Notes: generated from the letters alone by a model not told the origin. Counted from the first letter of the stretch, positions 1-9,471 are shown. The stretch is DNA of 38,906 nt from Streptococcus sinensis (GCF_000767835.1 NZ_JPEN01000027.1:1-38906), one strand, 5' to 3'. Numbers and translations: made by a program.

Positions 1-41
1 CTCAACCACTGCGTCTTGCTCGACAATCCAAAAACAATTGA

Positions 42-67
42 GAGGCTAGGACTTTTGTCCCAGACTC
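42..67 (-). terminator. Terminator of the MerR/TipAS gene
   Basis: Inverted repeat GAGGCTAGGAC-TTTT-GTCCCAGACTC starts just past the stop codon of the minus-strand regulator and is followed, in that direction, by a T-rich stretch (TCAATTGTTTTT). It shares its arm sequence with the GAGGCTGGGACAAAA repeats at 9704 and 16783. Confidence 0.6.
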
Positions 68-69
68 AT

Positions 70-810
70 TTATTCTGCATTTGTCCGAACGTAAGCTGCA
101 ATGACATCTGCTGTGTACTGAGCTGTGCCTGGACCGAATTTGTCGATATTTTCCTTAAACTCTGGGTTATAGACATAGCCTTTACCGATATGACCGAAGA
201 CTTCAATAGAGCAATCAAAGCCATAAGTACGGATGGCTTGCAAGAGCTGGGCTGCCTGCTCTTTATTTTTTGCTGCGTCAACCGACAAGCCTTGCTGCAT
301 ATTCTCTGCCAGACTTTGAAAAACTTGATTGAAGGCTGCGGCAGATTCTTCTTCCCGTCCATTTTGACGAGCTAGTGCTTCCGCCATGACTTCTTGACCA
401 TATTCTTCTACAGCTTTTTGCTGGTATTTTTGATTATCTTCGTAGGTAAAGCCTGCGAATTTTTCTTTCATTGTCATCTTTCTTTCTCCTTTTTCTTCTT
501 GGATGGTTTTTTGCAAGGTGGAAATCAAGGTATCCAAGCGGTCTCTTTCTTGCTGCAAATATTCCAACTGCCTCAGCAGATGCGGCAATAAGGCCTGATC
601 GTCCTGACTCAGCAGCTCTGCTATTTTCTCCAAAGAAAAGCCCAGATACTTATAGTAAAGGATGACCTGCAGCCGCTCTAGATCAACTTGGCTGTATGTC
701 CGATAGCCATTTTCTGATTTGGCAGGAACTAAAAGTCCGATTTTGTCGTAATGATGCAAGGTTTTGACAGAGACACCCGAAAGCTGCGCAGCTTCTTTGA
801 TATGGTACAT
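70..810 (-). CDS. MerR-family regulator with TipAS-type effector domain
   Basis: A 246-residue transcription factor. Residues 1-70 form a MerR winged helix-turn-helix (MYHIKEAAQLSGVSVKTL, then HHYDKIGLL and NGYRTYS). A coiled-coil dimerisation helix lies around 75-115, and the remaining ~130 residues resemble the TipAS/Mta small-molecule-binding domain. I chose the ATG at 808-810 because it starts the MerR consensus and has the Shine-Dalgarno GGAGGT upstream; an in-frame ATG at 849 would lie inside the promoter. Its own promoter has the over-long spacer and dyad typical of MerR targets, so autoregulation is likely. By family it would activate genes in response to a hydrophobic or thiopeptide-like ligand. 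The ligand and any further targets cannot be read here. Confidence 0.88.
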   Translation of the reverse strand: MYHIKEAAQLSGVSVKTLHHYDKIGLLVPAKSENGYRTYSQVDLERLQVILYYKYLGFSLEKIAELLSQDDQALLPHLLRQLEYLQQERDRLDTLISTLQKTIQEEKGERKMTMKEKFAGFTYEDNQKYQQKAVEEYGQEVMAEALARQNGREEESAAAFNQVFQSLAENMQQGLSVDAAKNKEQAAQLLQAIRTYGFDCSIEVFGHIGKGYVYNPEFKENIDKFGPGTAQYTADVIAAYVRTNAE

Positions 811-831
811 GATAGACCTCCTTACCACTAT

Positions 832-862
832 AGTATAAGCCCTGACCAAAGGTCAGAGTCAA
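832..862 (-). promoter_or_regulatory. MerR-type promoter/operator with 19-bp spacer
   Basis: Read on the minus strand: -35 TTGACT (857-862), a 19-bp spacer (838-856) and -10 TATACT (832-837). The spacer contains the perfect dyad CTGACC-TTT-GGTCAG (842-856). The extended spacer with a centred inverted repeat is the hallmark of promoters that MerR proteins activate by DNA distortion. It drives the MerR/TipAS gene itself. Confidence 0.8.
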
Positions 863-1110
863 GCTTTTTTATAAAAATTTTAAAACCTTCTTAGATTTTC
901 CCAAGCGACTCAAATTTATTTACAAGAAATCACAGCAATGAAAGCTAATTTTTCTTGATTTTTTGGGAACATTTTCATAACTTAGCCGTAGTTTCCATTT
1001 TTGAGGGCATTGAAGCAGATTTTCAGAGTACTGCCTAGGTCGTCATCCACCTCATCGAAAACTTTTCTCCTATTGTAGCATAATTTCTGATATTTCCAGA
1101 TAACTTCTAC

Positions 1111-1140
1111 AAAAACAAAGACACCTCCTCCAAGAAGGTG
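1111..1140 (-). terminator. Terminator after azlD
   Basis: Minus-strand hairpin CACCTTCT-TGG-AGGAGGTG followed by TCTTTGTTTTTG, directly after the azlD stop. It ends the tsaB-rimI-tsaD-azlC-azlD operon. Confidence 0.7.
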
Positions 1141-1146
1141 CATTGA

Positions 1147-1470
1147 TTAAAAAATGAGACGTGAGAGGGCTGCCAGTACAACGCCAAAAATAACGGTTGC
1201 AATCAGATTTTTGTATCTAAAGGATACATAGGTTGTCGGAAAAACAACTAGCAAATCCAGCCATCTGAAACTAGGAAGGCGTCCTGGCTGAGCATTGGTA
1301 ACGCTAGATAAAATCAAAGCAAAAATAATAGATACAGGCAAGTATTTAAGGAAACGCTCCACCATGGGCGGAAGTCCCTTGTATTTGACCAAAATAAAAG
1401 GCAAGACTCGCGGAATCCAAGTGACGACGGCCGAAAAAAGAATAGCCAGCAAAATATACTTACTTATCAT
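1147..1470 (-). CDS. azlD: AzlD-type branched-chain amino acid exporter subunit
   Basis: A 107-residue protein with about four hydrophobic segments and the family motif region VTWIPRVLPFIL near the N-terminus. AzlD is the small partner of AzlC; together they form a membrane exporter for branched-chain amino acids and analogues such as azaleucine. The start overlaps the azlC 3' end by 11 bp, which indicates translational coupling and a fixed subunit ratio. It is the last gene of the five-gene operon and is followed by a terminator. The substrate is inferred from the family. Confidence 0.85.
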   Translation of the reverse strand: MISKYILLAILFSAVVTWIPRVLPFILVKYKGLPPMVERFLKYLPVSIIFALILSSVTNAQPGRLPSFRWLDLLVVFPTTYVSFRYKNLIATVIFGVVLAALSRLIF

Positions 1471-2155
1471 CCAAGATCACCCCCACCGTACAACCCAACA
1501 ATGTAGCAAAGAGCACCGCCAATGAATTTTGAACCACCATGGTCAAAAGCAGATAGGTGATACCCACCACGCTCAAAACCAGAAAAAGCTTGTTCATCTT
1601 AATCCGACGCAGCATAATGGCAAACTGAGAAGAGAAAATGCCAACAAACATAGCCACCAAGGCAAAATCCAAGCCGAATCGTTCAGGATTGGGCAAGAGC
1701 CCGCCTAAGGCTGCCCCTAAAATAGTTCCCAAGACCCAAAAAGTATAACTCATGAAATTATTGCCCATCATCCAGTAAGCAGAAATTTCCCCTGTATGTA
1801 CCTGCTCTCCCATCAGGACACCGTAGGACTCATCCGTCAAGAAAGAACCAATAATCATATTCTGCGCCAGACTAGATTTACGAAAAAAAGCTGATGCATG
1901 CAGACAAAGCAAGAGATGGCGGATATTAATGAGAAAGACCGTTAGAGCAATGGCCAAAACCGGCGCCTGCTGGGCAAATAGACCAATCATAGCAAACTGG
2001 GCACTGCCTGCATAAATCAGAATGCTCATTAGAGCCATCTCAAACGGATTCATATAAGGCGCTGCCATGACACCGCAGGCCAGACCGATTCCAATATAGC
2101 CCAAAGCCGTTGGCACCGCTGCCTGAACCCCTTGTTTAAAAGTCTGTCCTCTCAT
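1460..2155 (-). CDS. azlC: AzlC-type branched-chain amino acid exporter subunit
   Basis: A 231-residue polytopic membrane protein of typical AzlC length. The N-terminal region ([20 protein letters not shown]) and the [12 protein letters not shown] segment match the family. It should form the exporter with AzlD. Its ATG overlaps the tsaD stop as ATGA (2152-2155), so it is translationally coupled to a tRNA-modification gene. That is an unusual pairing with no obvious functional link, so co-expression may simply be inherited operon architecture. Confidence 0.86.
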   Translation of the reverse strand: MRGQTFKQGVQAAVPTALGYIGIGLACGVMAAPYMNPFEMALMSILIYAGSAQFAMIGLFAQQAPVLAIALTVFLINIRHLLLCLHASAFFRKSSLAQNMIIGSFLTDESYGVLMGEQVHTGEISAYWMMGNNFMSYTFWVLGTILGAALGGLLPNPERFGLDFALVAMFVGIFSSQFAIMLRRIKMNKLFLVLSVVGITYLLLTMVVQNSLAVLFATLLGCTVGVILDDK

Positions 2156-3177
2156 AAATCCTTCTCTTCTTCCATCGTTTCAAAGGCCAGACTTGGCTTG
2201 GCATTCAGGTCTAGACTGGCAAAATTTTCTTTGTTCCACTCACTGACACTGGCATAGGCAATCATACCAGCATTGTCACCGCAGAGGCGCAGAGGCGGAA
2301 TGATCACCTTAACATCCTGAATCTCAGCTGCCAAGCGTTCTCTCAGGCCTTGATTGGCCGCAACACCGCCCGCCACGACCAGAGTCTTGACTGGATATTT
2401 TTCCAGCGCTTTCTTAGTCTTGGCCATGAGAATATCCATGACCGCTGCCTGAAAGCTTGCTGACAGGTCTTGATTAGACAAGACTTCTCCCTTTTGCTGG
2501 GCATTGTGGTGCAGGTTGATAAAGGCCGACTTGAGACCGGAAAAAGAAAATTCTAGATTGTCTTCCTTAATCATCGCCCGCGGAAAATCATATATATCCC
2601 GTCCTTGATGAGCCAGCTGATCAATCTCCCGGCCTGCTGGATAGGTCAGCCCCATAACGCGACCGACCTTATCATAGGCTTCACCGACCGCATCATCGCG
2701 AGTTTCCCCAACAATTTTATAGTCACCAGCCTGACTGACATAGACCAGCTCAGTGTGACCGCCACTGACCAAGAGAGCCAGCAAGGGAAATTCCAAGGGC
2801 TCCACGCTCTGAGCTGCCATCAGATGTCCGGCCATATGATTGACTGGAATCAAGGGAATATCATGAGCCCAGGCAAAGGACTTGGCCGCTGCCAAGCCGA
2901 CCAAAAGAGCCCCAACCAAGCCAGGTCCGTAGGTGACCGCCACTGCTGTCACTTGCTCCTCGCTAATCCCCGCTTCTGCCAAGGCTTCCTCAATACAAAC
3001 CGTAATGACCTCCACATGGTGACGGCTGGCCACTTCCGGTACCACTCCGCCAAAACGCTTGTGACTCTCAATCTGGCTGGCAATGACATTGCTCAAAAGC
3101 TCCGTCTCATTCTTCAGAACCGCCACACTGGTCTCGTCACAAGACGTCTCAAAAGCTAAAATATATCTATCTTTCAT
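2152..3177 (-). CDS. tsaD: tRNA N6-threonylcarbamoyladenosine synthase, catalytic subunit TsaD
   Basis: A 341-residue ASKHA-fold protein that transfers the threonylcarbamoyl group from TC-AMP to A37 of ANN-decoding tRNAs. Family signatures are [11 protein letters not shown] at the N-terminus, the metal-binding [18 protein letters not shown], and the late [13 protein letters not shown]. It works with TsaB, encoded two genes upstream, in the t6A complex, and is generally essential. The start overlaps the rimI end by 11 bp, and the stop overlaps the azlC start as ATGA. Confidence 0.97.
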   Translation of the reverse strand: MKDRYILAFETSCDETSVAVLKNETELLSNVIASQIESHKRFGGVVPEVASRHHVEVITVCIEEALAEAGISEEQVTAVAVTYGPGLVGALLVGLAAAKSFAWAHDIPLIPVNHMAGHLMAAQSVEPLEFPLLALLVSGGHTELVYVSQAGDYKIVGETRDDAVGEAYDKVGRVMGLTYPAGREIDQLAHQGRDIYDFPRAMIKEDNLEFSFSGLKSAFINLHHNAQQKGEVLSNQDLSASFQAAVMDILMAKTKKALEKYPVKTLVVAGGVAANQGLRERLAAEIQDVKVIIPPLRLCGDNAGMIAYASVSEWNKENFASLDLNAKPSLAFETMEEEKDL

Positions 3178-3619
3178 GAATCTCTCTTTTCATAACAATC
3201 GCGTCTTCCACTGGTGCATAGTAGTAGGACTTCCGCCGCGCGATTTCTTCAAATTTTTCTTTTTTGTAAAATAGCAGAGCTGGCTTGTTCGACTCCCTCA
3301 CTTCGAGGAAAATTTCTTTGTCTGCTGGCAAAAAGTCAAACAAGGCTGTCGCGATTTTCCGCCCCTGATAGCTAGGCAATACAGCAATTTGCAGAACTTC
3401 TGCTTCAAAGTCTGTCTCCTGCCAGACTAAAAAGCCGACAAGCTGACTCCCATCTTCTGCTAGCGCACATCTATTCACATCCGAACGCAGAACCTCTTCC
3501 ATTTGTATGGCTGTCCAAGGACTGACCTCATAGACTGCAAGTAAGAGCTCTTCCAGCTCTTCTGCTAGAACTGCCGCGTCCACATTCAAGCTGCTGCTCC
3601 ATTTTCTCAACTTAATCAT
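3167..3619 (-). CDS. rimI: Ribosomal-protein-S18-alanine N-acetyltransferase RimI
   Basis: A 150-residue GNAT-fold acetyltransferase. The acetyl-CoA loop is seen as [18 protein letters not shown], followed by the [20 protein letters not shown] strand-helix unit typical of RimI. The in-frame ATG at 3667 lies deep inside tsaB. I chose the ATG at 3619 because it overlaps the tsaB TGA as ATGA and gives the normal RimI length. RimI is regularly found between tsaB and tsaD in Firmicutes. Its substrate (S18 or another protein) is family inference. Confidence 0.9.
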   Translation of the reverse strand: MIKLRKWSSSLNVDAAVLAEELEELLLAVYEVSPWTAIQMEEVLRSDVNRCALAEDGSQLVGFLVWQETDFEAEVLQIAVLPSYQGRKIATALFDFLPADKEIFLEVRESNKPALLFYKKEKFEEIARRKSYYYAPVEDAIVMKREIHER

Positions 3620-4302
3620 AGGCGCTGAATGTAAGAATCGCTGGATTCCTGGTGGGTCTTGAGCCAATTTTCCTCGGCTTCTACCCGCTTGAGATAGTTA
3701 GGGACAAAGTCATGAATGGACTGGGCTGGCAGGTCTAAACCGAGACGACCAATAGCTGCTGCGTCTGGTAAGGTCGGCTGAAGGGCAGCCTGAGGAAGAG
3801 CAGCTTCAATCTGCTCCGCAAAAGTTGCTGTCTCTCCGACAAAAGTGACGGGCTGATTAGCAGCGCTAACTATGTCTAAAACCTCTGCCAAAGGAAGATG
3901 GGCCTCCGGCCGCATAGCCTGACCAGACTGATAAAAGCCAGCATAGACATTATTGCGGCGGGCATCCACGATGGGAATGACCAAACCTTCCACCTGCTCT
4001 GGTACTAAAGCCAGCAGACTAGACACACCGACCAGCTCGATCTTGAGGGTATGCGCTAGAGTCTTGGCTGTCGCCACCGCAATTCTCAGGCCTGTGTAGC
4101 TACCCGGCCCCTGAGCCACCGCGATACGATCCAAATCGGCCGGTTTCAAATCCAGACTATTCATCAGAAAATCAATAGCCGGCATAAGGGTAATGCTATG
4201 ATTTTTCTTGATATTGAGCGTCACCTGTCCTAAGAGATCCTTATCTTCTAAAACAGCCAGCGACAAAGCCCTATTTGATGTATCAAATGCTAAAATTTTC
4301 AT
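3616..4302 (-). CDS. tsaB: t6A complex dimerisation subunit TsaB
   Basis: A 228-residue paralogue of TsaD (formerly YeaZ) that scaffolds the threonylcarbamoyl-transferase complex. The ASKHA N-terminus reads ILAFDTSNRALSLAVLED, and the diagnostic VAQGPGSYTGLRIAVATAK follows at about residues 65-80. It is the first gene of the operon. A -10-like TATAAT lies upstream at 4337-4342 on the minus strand, but I could not place a convincing -35. Confidence 0.95.
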   Translation of the reverse strand: MKILAFDTSNRALSLAVLEDKDLLGQVTLNIKKNHSITLMPAIDFLMNSLDLKPADLDRIAVAQGPGSYTGLRIAVATAKTLAHTLKIELVGVSSLLALVPEQVEGLVIPIVDARRNNVYAGFYQSGQAMRPEAHLPLAEVLDIVSAANQPVTFVGETATFAEQIEAALPQAALQPTLPDAAAIGRLGLDLPAQSIHDFVPNYLKRVEAEENWLKTHQESSDSYIQRL

Positions 4303-4470
4303 ACTAAGTTATTCCTTACTCGAATGTCTGCCTACTATTATACTACAAAAAGCCTAATCGCGGATAGAGAAACCTTTCAAAGATTTATTTAGCCAAGAGC
4401 AACTTTTACTAAAATGAAATTGGCTTCACAAAGCAAAACTGTTCTCCCTTCCGTTTTCTCAATTCTGCCT

Positions 4471-4515
4471 TTTACTAATACGTTATTTTATGTTATAATT
4501 GGTTAGAATTATAAC
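4471..4515 (+). promoter_or_regulatory. rpoY-rnjA promoter with a dyad over the -10 region
   Basis: -35 TTTACT (4471-4476), a 17-bp spacer, and an extended -10 TGT-TATAAT (4491-4499). A perfect 9-bp inverted repeat, GTTATAATT-GGTTAG-AATTATAAC (4492-4515), covers the -10 and the expected start site. It could be an operator or an RNA hairpin at the 5' end of the transcript. The rest of the 4303-4614 gap holds a ~100-nt leader with a small hairpin (CAGCT-GACC-AGCTG) and the divergent tsaB upstream region. Confidence 0.65.
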
Positions 4516-4614
4516 GAATCAAGGTCAATCTACTACCCAGAAAATTGAATAAGACAAAGCAGCTGACCAGCTGTCGTTTTCTGTAGCTTGATCATGAAAA
4601 TGGAAGGAAATGTA

Positions 4615-4845
4615 ATGATTTACAAAGTTTTTTATCAGGAAACAAAAGATCGTAGCCCACGCCGTGAAAAAACACATGCCCTTTATTTAGAAGTAGAGGC
4701 AGCCGATGAGTTGGAAGGCCACATCAAAGCCCGCAAATTGGTCGAAGAAAAGACTCCATACAATATCGAATTTATCGAGCTCTTGTCTGACAAACATTTG
4801 GAGTACGAAAAAGAGTCAGGCGCCTTCGAATTGACGGAGTTATAA
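4615..4845 (+). CDS. rpoY: DNA-directed RNA polymerase epsilon subunit
   Basis: A 76-residue protein beginning [20 protein letters not shown], matching the small RNA polymerase epsilon subunit (RpoY, formerly DUF1447) that Firmicutes encode directly upstream of RNase J1. The upstream ATG at 4588 is rejected. GGAAGGA at 4602-4608 is well placed for the ATG at 4615, and that start reproduces the conserved N-terminus. It ends 3 bp before rnjA, so the two are co-transcribed. Epsilon binds the core enzyme near the jaw and its phenotype is usually mild. Confidence 0.93.
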   Translation: MIYKVFYQETKDRSPRREKTHALYLEVEAADELEGHIKARKLVEEKTPYNIEFIELLSDKHLEYEKESGAFELTEL

Positions 4846-4848
4846 CCT

Positions 4849-6534
4849 ATGGCATATAACTTAAAGAAAGAAGAAGTTGGTGTTTTCGCCATCGGTGGTC
4901 TAGGCGAAATCGGTAAAAACACCTACGGAATTGAGTATCAAGATGAGATTATCATCGTTGATGCTGGGATTAAATTTCCAGAAGATGACCTCTTGGGTAT
5001 CGACTATGTCATCCCCGACTACTCCTATATCGTAGAAAATATTGATCGCGTGAAAGCTGTCCTCATCACCCACGGGCACGAGGACCATATCGGCGGCATT
5101 CCTTTCCTGCTCAAGCAAGCCAATGTTCCTATTTATGCTGGCCCTTTGGCGCTGGCCCTCATTCGAGGCAAGCTAGAAGAGCACGGACTCCTGCGCAGTG
5201 CCAAACTTTATGAAATCAATCAAAATACAGAGCTGACTTTTAAAAATCTGAAGGCGACTTTCTTCCGGACAACCCACTCTATTCCAGAACCCTTGGGAAT
5301 TGTCATTCATACGCCGCAGGGTAAGATTGTCTGTACCGGTGACTTCAAGTTTGACTTTACACCAGTCGGTGAGCCGGCCGACCTGCACCGCATGGCTGCT
5401 CTGGGCGAGGAAGGCGTTCTCTGCCTCCTGTCTGACTCGACCAATGCTGAAGTTCCGACCTTTACCAATTCCGAAAAAGTTGTTGGACAGTCTATTATGA
5501 AGATCATTGAAGGCATTAATGGACGGATTATTTTCGCTTCCTTTGCCTCCAACATCTTCCGTCTCCAGCAGGCAGCAGATGCTGCTGTCAAGACTGGTCG
5601 CAAGATTGCGGTCTTTGGCCGCTCCATGGAAAAGGCCATTGTAAACGGGATTGAGCTGGGCTACATCAAGGTTCCCAAAGATACCTTCATCGAGCCAAAT
5701 GAACTCAAGGACTACCCAGCTGGCGAAGTGCTAATTATGTGTACTGGAAGTCAGGGTGAGCCCATGGCAGCCCTGTCTCGGATTGCCAATGGTACCCACC
5801 GCCAGGTTCAGCTGCAGCCTGGAGATACAGTCATCTTCTCATCCAGCCCTATCCCTGGGAATACGACCAGCGTTAACAAGCTGATTAACATCATTTCCGA
5901 GGCCGGTGTAGAAGTGATTCACGGTAAGATTAACAACATCCACACCTCTGGACACGGTGGCCAACAAGAGCAGAAACTCATGCTCCGCTTGATCAAGCCT
6001 AAATATTTCATGCCTGTCCATGGGGAATACCGCATGCAGAAAGTCCATGCAGGTCTAGCCGTTGATACTGGAGTACCCAAAGACAATATCTTCATCATGA
6101 GCAATGGTGACGTGCTAGCTCTAACAGCTAACTCAGCTCGTATTGCCGGCAGCTTCAACGCTCAAGATATTTATGTTGATGGGAACCGCATTGGTGAAAT
6201 CGGAGCTGCAGTCCTGCGCGACCGCAAAGATCTGTCAGAGGACGGTGTTGTCCTGGCTGTTGCGACGGTTGACTTTGAGTCCCAGATGATTTTAGCCGGT
6301 CCAGATATTCTAAGCCGTGGCTTTATCTACATGCGCGAATCAGGTGACCTCATTCGCCAAAGCCAGCGTATCCTCTTCAATGCTATCCGCATTGCTCTCA
6401 AGAATAAAGATGCCAGCGTCCAATCTGTCAGCGGTGCTATCGTCAATGCCTTGCGTCCTTTCCTCTACGAAAGTACCGAGCGCGAACCTATTATCATTCC
6501 GATGGTGCTTACACCAGACGAAGAAATTGATTAA
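4849..6534 (+). CDS. rnjA: Ribonuclease J1
   Basis: A 561-residue metallo-beta-lactamase/beta-CASP ribonuclease with 5'-3' exonuclease and endonuclease activity, central to mRNA decay and rRNA maturation. Zinc ligands are visible in HGHEDHIGG (about residues 75-83), CTGDFKFD and SGHGGQQEQ. The beta-CASP region and the C-terminal domain are complete and the length is normal. It starts 3 bp after rpoY and is followed by a strong bidirectional terminator. Confidence 0.97.
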   Translation: MAYNLKKEEVGVFAIGGLGEIGKNTYGIEYQDEIIIVDAGIKFPEDDLLGIDYVIPDYSYIVENIDRVKAVLITHGHEDHIGGIPFLLKQANVPIYAGPLALALIRGKLEEHGLLRSAKLYEINQNTELTFKNLKATFFRTTHSIPEPLGIVIHTPQGKIVCTGDFKFDFTPVGEPADLHRMAALGEEGVLCLLSDSTNAEVPTFTNSEKVVGQSIMKIIEGINGRIIFASFASNIFRLQQAADAAVKTGRKIAVFGRSMEKAIVNGIELGYIKVPKDTFIEPNELKDYPAGEVLIMCTGSQGEPMAALSRIANGTHRQVQLQPGDTVIFSSSPIPGNTTSVNKLINIISEAGVEVIHGKINNIHTSGHGGQQEQKLMLRLIKPKYFMPVHGEYRMQKVHAGLAVDTGVPKDNIFIMSNGDVLALTANSARIAGSFNAQDIYVDGNRIGEIGAAVLRDRKDLSEDGVVLAVATVDFESQMILAGPDILSRGFIYMRESGDLIRQSQRILFNAIRIALKNKDASVQSVSGAIVNALRPFLYESTEREPIIIPMVLTPDEEID

Positions 6535-6621
6535 ACTCAAATCCAGTAAACGCGAATTCCTGAATCCTGAAATATAAAAGCGGGATTCCTACTGATTTGA
6601 TTACTTTATAACTATAACATA

Positions 6622-6660
6622 AAAGGAAAACCAGTTCATTCAATGGATTGGTTTTCCTTT
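6622..6660. terminator. Bidirectional terminator between rnjA and the acetyltransferase
   Basis: Perfect 12-bp stem AAAGGAAAACCA / TGGTTTTCCTTT with a 15-nt loop. A-rich and T-rich flanks on both sides let it serve the convergent rnjA (plus) and GNAT (minus) genes. Confidence 0.85.
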
Positions 6661-6664
6661 ACCT

Positions 6665-7066
6665 CTAAAATCTTTTGATAAAATGATACTTGACAACACC
6701 CTTCTTCGGTACATCTTCTAGACTGGCGTAGATTTCATAGCCTTGCTTGATGTAAAAATCCCTAGCCTGATAAGATTTAGTGGACAAGGTAATGCTAGTT
6801 ACTCCAGCTTCTACAGCCTTTTCTTCTAATTCTGCCAGCAGACTGGCTCCCAAACCTTTTTTCTGATGTTCTTTATCCACCACCAAAGCCTTGATATGAA
6901 TATTTTCCAGTACTTGCTGGGCATGGAGCAAGGCAATTAACTGGCCATCTTCCTCCCACCTTAAATAATAATCTTGAGGTTCAAGTTTTTCAAGCATAGC
7001 TGGTCCAAAAGAAGCTTCATATTGCTCATCGAAAACCTGCTTGATAAAGTCATGAAAATCTGTCAT
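6665..7066 (-). CDS. GNAT-family N-acetyltransferase
   Basis: A 133-residue GNAT-fold protein. The acetyl-CoA-binding motif is VDKEHQKKGLGASLLAELEEKA (given here as the region near residues 72-93), followed by ITLSTKSYQARDFYIKQGYE, the usual beta5-alpha4 signature. GGAGGAG precedes the ATG closely. It lies downstream of glnA beyond a hairpin terminator, so it is probably expressed separately or by read-through. The acetyl acceptor cannot be predicted. Confidence 0.85.
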   Translation of the reverse strand: MTDFHDFIKQVFDEQYEASFGPAMLEKLEPQDYYLRWEEDGQLIALLHAQQVLENIHIKALVVDKEHQKKGLGASLLAELEEKAVEAGVTSITLSTKSYQARDFYIKQGYEIYASLEDVPKKGVVKYHFIKRF

Positions 7067-7080
7067 CGTTCTCCTCCTCT

Positions 7081-7113
7081 ACGAAAAAGCAGGGGATATT
7101 CAAATCCTCCTGC
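7081..7113 (-). terminator. Terminator after glnA
   Basis: Minus-strand hairpin GCAGGAGGAT-TTGAAT-ATCCCCTGC followed by TTTTTC, just downstream of the glnA stop. Confidence 0.7.
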
Positions 7114-7120
7114 CCTAAGA

Positions 7121-8467
7121 TTAGTATAAATCTAAGTAGTTATCCACTTCCCATTGAGAAACAAAGGTTGCATAGCTAGCCCATTCAATCCGTTTAGCTT
7201 CAACAAAGCTGGTATAAATATGATTGCCCAAGGCTGCTTTGACAACCTCATCCTCTGTTAAAGCCTTAACAGCATTATGAAGAGTAGACGGAAGATCAGT
7301 AATGCCTGCCTCTTTACGCTCCTCTGGAGTCATGATATAGATATTTTCTTCAATCGGTGCAGGTGCTTCAATCTTATTTTCAATACCGTGCAGACCTACT
7401 TCTAGCAGAACAGCCATAGCGATATAAGGATTGGCCATCGGATCCACCGAGCGTAATTCCAAGCGAGTTCCCAAGCCACGTGATGCTGGCACCCGAACTA
7501 AAGGCGAGCGATTGCGACCAGCCCAAGCGATATACACAGGCGCTTCATAACCTGGAACCAAACGCTTATAAGAGTTAACTGTAGGGTTCATGATAGCTGT
7601 ATAGTTGTAAGCATGCTTAATCAAGCCACCCAGGAAATGGTAGGCTGTCTCTGACAACTGCATACCTTTTGGATCCTCTGGGTCAAAGAAAGCATTGTTG
7701 CCATCTTGATCAAAAAGGGACATATTACAGTGCATACCAGAACCGGCGATACCAAATTTCGGCTTGGCCATGAAGGTCGCATAAAGCCCATGCTTGCGAG
7801 CAATGGTCTTAACAACCAGTTTGAAAATCTGAATCTTGTCACAAGCCCGCAGAACTTCATCATATTTAAAGTCAATCTCATGCTGACCAACTGCCACTTC
7901 ATGGTGGCTAGCTTCTACCTCAAAGCCCATCTTGGTTAAAATATTAACGATTTCCCGGCGGGTATTGTCAGCCAAGTCTGTCGGTGCCAAATCAAAGTAG
8001 CCGCCTTTGTCATTCACTTCCAGCGTTGGATCGCCATTTTCATCCAATTTAAACAGGAAGAATTCTGGCTCAGGACCCAAATTAAAAGATTTAAATCCTA
8101 GTGCTTCCATATGCTTTAGCGCACGTTTCAAGTTACTGCGCGGATCTCCTTGGAAGGGCTTGAATTCTGTTGTATAAACATCACAGATTAAACCTGCCAC
8201 GCTGCCATTTTCATCTCCCCAAGGAAAGACTGTCCAAGTATCTAAGTCTGGATAAAGATACATATCTGACTCATTAATACGAACAAAACCCTCAATTGAA
8301 GAGCCATCAAACATTGCTTTGTTGGACAAAACTTTATTAAGCTGTTCGTCGGTTGCAGGAATTTCAACATTTTTCATTGTTCCCAAAATATCTGAAAACA
8401 TCAAACGAATAAATGTTACATTTTTTTCTTTAACTTCACGACGAATATCAGCTGCAGTGATTGACAT
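7121..8467 (-). CDS. glnA: Glutamine synthetase, type I
   Basis: A 448-residue GSI enzyme that makes glutamine from glutamate, ammonia and ATP. Signatures include FDGSSIEGF near residue 55, the metal/ATP-site [14 protein letters not shown], the [13 protein letters not shown] loop, and the C-terminal degradation-type tail. The length fits the GSI-alpha class, which is feedback-inhibited and not adenylylated. It follows glnR by 35 bp in the classic glnRA operon. In streptococci the glutamine-bound enzyme also signals nitrogen status to GlnR. Confidence 0.97.
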   Translation of the reverse strand: MSITAADIRREVKEKNVTFIRLMFSDILGTMKNVEIPATDEQLNKVLSNKAMFDGSSIEGFVRINESDMYLYPDLDTWTVFPWGDENGSVAGLICDVYTTEFKPFQGDPRSNLKRALKHMEALGFKSFNLGPEPEFFLFKLDENGDPTLEVNDKGGYFDLAPTDLADNTRREIVNILTKMGFEVEASHHEVAVGQHEIDFKYDEVLRACDKIQIFKLVVKTIARKHGLYATFMAKPKFGIAGSGMHCNMSLFDQDGNNAFFDPEDPKGMQLSETAYHFLGGLIKHAYNYTAIMNPTVNSYKRLVPGYEAPVYIAWAGRNRSPLVRVPASRGLGTRLELRSVDPMANPYIAMAVLLEVGLHGIENKIEAPAPIEENIYIMTPEERKEAGITDLPSTLHNAVKALTEDEVVKAALGNHIYTSFVEAKRIEWASYATFVSQWEVDNYLDLY

Positions 8468-8502
8468 GAGATTTCTCCTTGTAAATAAAAAAACAAAATA
8501 AT

Positions 8503-8868
8503 TTATGGTCGACGCATGTGACCAAAGGTTGGAAGCGAAGCGCCAAAGCGCCCTTGCTGAAGAATATCATTATGGAGAGCCCGACGAACATCATCTTCGC
8601 TAATGGTTTTATTCAACTTAGCTTCTCGTTCAGCATATTTCTTCTTGATAGCGGCGATATTACAACCTTCAGAAATATAATCTTTAATTTCCAAAAGCCG
8701 ATCCATATCATTAAGGGAATACATGCGACGATTCCCTTCATTCCGAATCGGAGTAATCAAATTTTGATCCTCATAATAACGAATCTGACGAGCTGTTAAA
8801 TCCGTCAGTTTCATAACACTACCGATAGGAAAGACTGCCATATTTCGGCGAAACTCTTTTTCCTTCAT
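8503..8868 (-). CDS. glnR: Nitrogen repressor GlnR (MerR family)
   Basis: A 121-residue MerR-type regulator. The HTH reads [20 protein letters not shown], with [20 protein letters not shown] following. It represses glnRA and other nitrogen genes when glutamine is plentiful. I chose the second of two tandem ATGs: it begins [10 protein letters not shown] as in relatives and lies at a better distance from GAGGAG. A perfect GlnR box sits just upstream of its promoter, so autorepression is expected. Confidence 0.95.
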   Translation of the reverse strand: MKEKEFRRNMAVFPIGSVMKLTDLTARQIRYYEDQNLITPIRNEGNRRMYSLNDMDRLLEIKDYISEGCNIAAIKKKYAEREAKLNKTISEDDVRRALHNDILQQGRFGASLPTFGHMRRP

Positions 8869-8888
8869 CATTTTCTCCTCTATGCACT

Positions 8889-8916
8889 ATTATATCCCAA
8901 ATAATTTTTATGTCAA
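8889..8916 (-). promoter_or_regulatory. glnRA promoter
   Basis: Minus strand: -35 TTGACA (8911-8916), a 16-bp spacer and -10 TATAAT (8889-8894), about 20 bp upstream of glnR. Both hexamers are consensus. Confidence 0.85.
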
Positions 8917-8923
8917 GAAGTAA

Positions 8924-8940
8924 TGTAAGATTTTCTTACA
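8924..8940. promoter_or_regulatory. GlnR operator
   Basis: TGTAAGATTTTCTTACA is a perfect 17-bp palindrome that matches the GlnR/TnrA consensus TGTNAN7TNACA. It lies 7 bp upstream of the glnRA -35, between the promoter and the stop codon of the upstream membrane-protein gene. Confidence 0.88.
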
Positions 8941-8946
8941 CAGATT

Positions 8947-9471
8947 TTATTTTTTTTCGTTGAACCAGATCCGAATACGGTCAATATCCGTATTCACAAT
9001 TATCGCAACAAATACTCCCATAAACGTTTCAAAGATTCTGGCAAATACATATAAAATTGTCTCACCCGCAGGGATTGATAAGGTGATAATGAGCATAGCA
9101 GAAACCCCGCCAATTACTCCGGCCTTATTATTCATTGCGACATTGGTCATAATGGTCAACATGGTACAAATAGGGACAATCAGTAAGGTCACCAAAAATT
9201 GATTGTGAAAGAAACTATTGATTAAGAAAAAAATCAACGCATAAAAACCACCGATACTATTTCCCAAAATACGAGACGTGCCAAAATGAACACTTTTATC
9301 AAAATCTTCCCGCAAGCTAAAAACAGCTGTCAAGGCCCCAATCTGAAGCCCCTTCCAACCAAACAAACCAAAAATTAACAAAATAATGAACACTGCGATT
9401 CCTGTTTTGAAGGTTCGCATACCAATTCGAAACTGTGATTTATCCAGTTTATATTTGTTAAAGTAACCCAT
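8947..9471 (-). CDS. Aromatic acid exporter-like (ArAE/FUSC) membrane protein
   Basis: A 174-residue integral membrane protein with about four to five hydrophobic segments (e.g. TGIAVFIILLIFGLFGW and the long segment around residues 75-125). The RTFKTGIAVF start and the TAVFSLREDFDKSV loop resemble the Firmicute DUF939/FUSC N-terminal module. It lacks the long cytoplasmic C-terminal domain of full FUSC proteins. The same gene precedes glnR in pneumococcus, between pgk and glnRA, so the context is conserved. Substrate unknown. Confidence 0.75.
   Translation of the reverse strand: MGYFNKYKLDKSQFRIGMRTFKTGIAVFIILLIFGLFGWKGLQIGALTAVFSLREDFDKSVHFGTSRILGNSIGGFYALIFFLINSFFHNQFLVTLLIVPICTMLTIMTNVAMNNKAGVIGGVSAMLIITLSIPAGETILYVFARIFETFMGVFVAIIVNTDIDRIRIWFNEKK

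Noticed and set aside
982-1070. Minus-strand frame reading VDDDLGSTLKICFNALKNGN with AGGAGAAAAG upstream
   Set aside because: It has only about 23 codons, the GTG start is too far from the SD, and the better-spaced ATG opens a 6-codon frame. It may be a gene fragment but cannot be supported.
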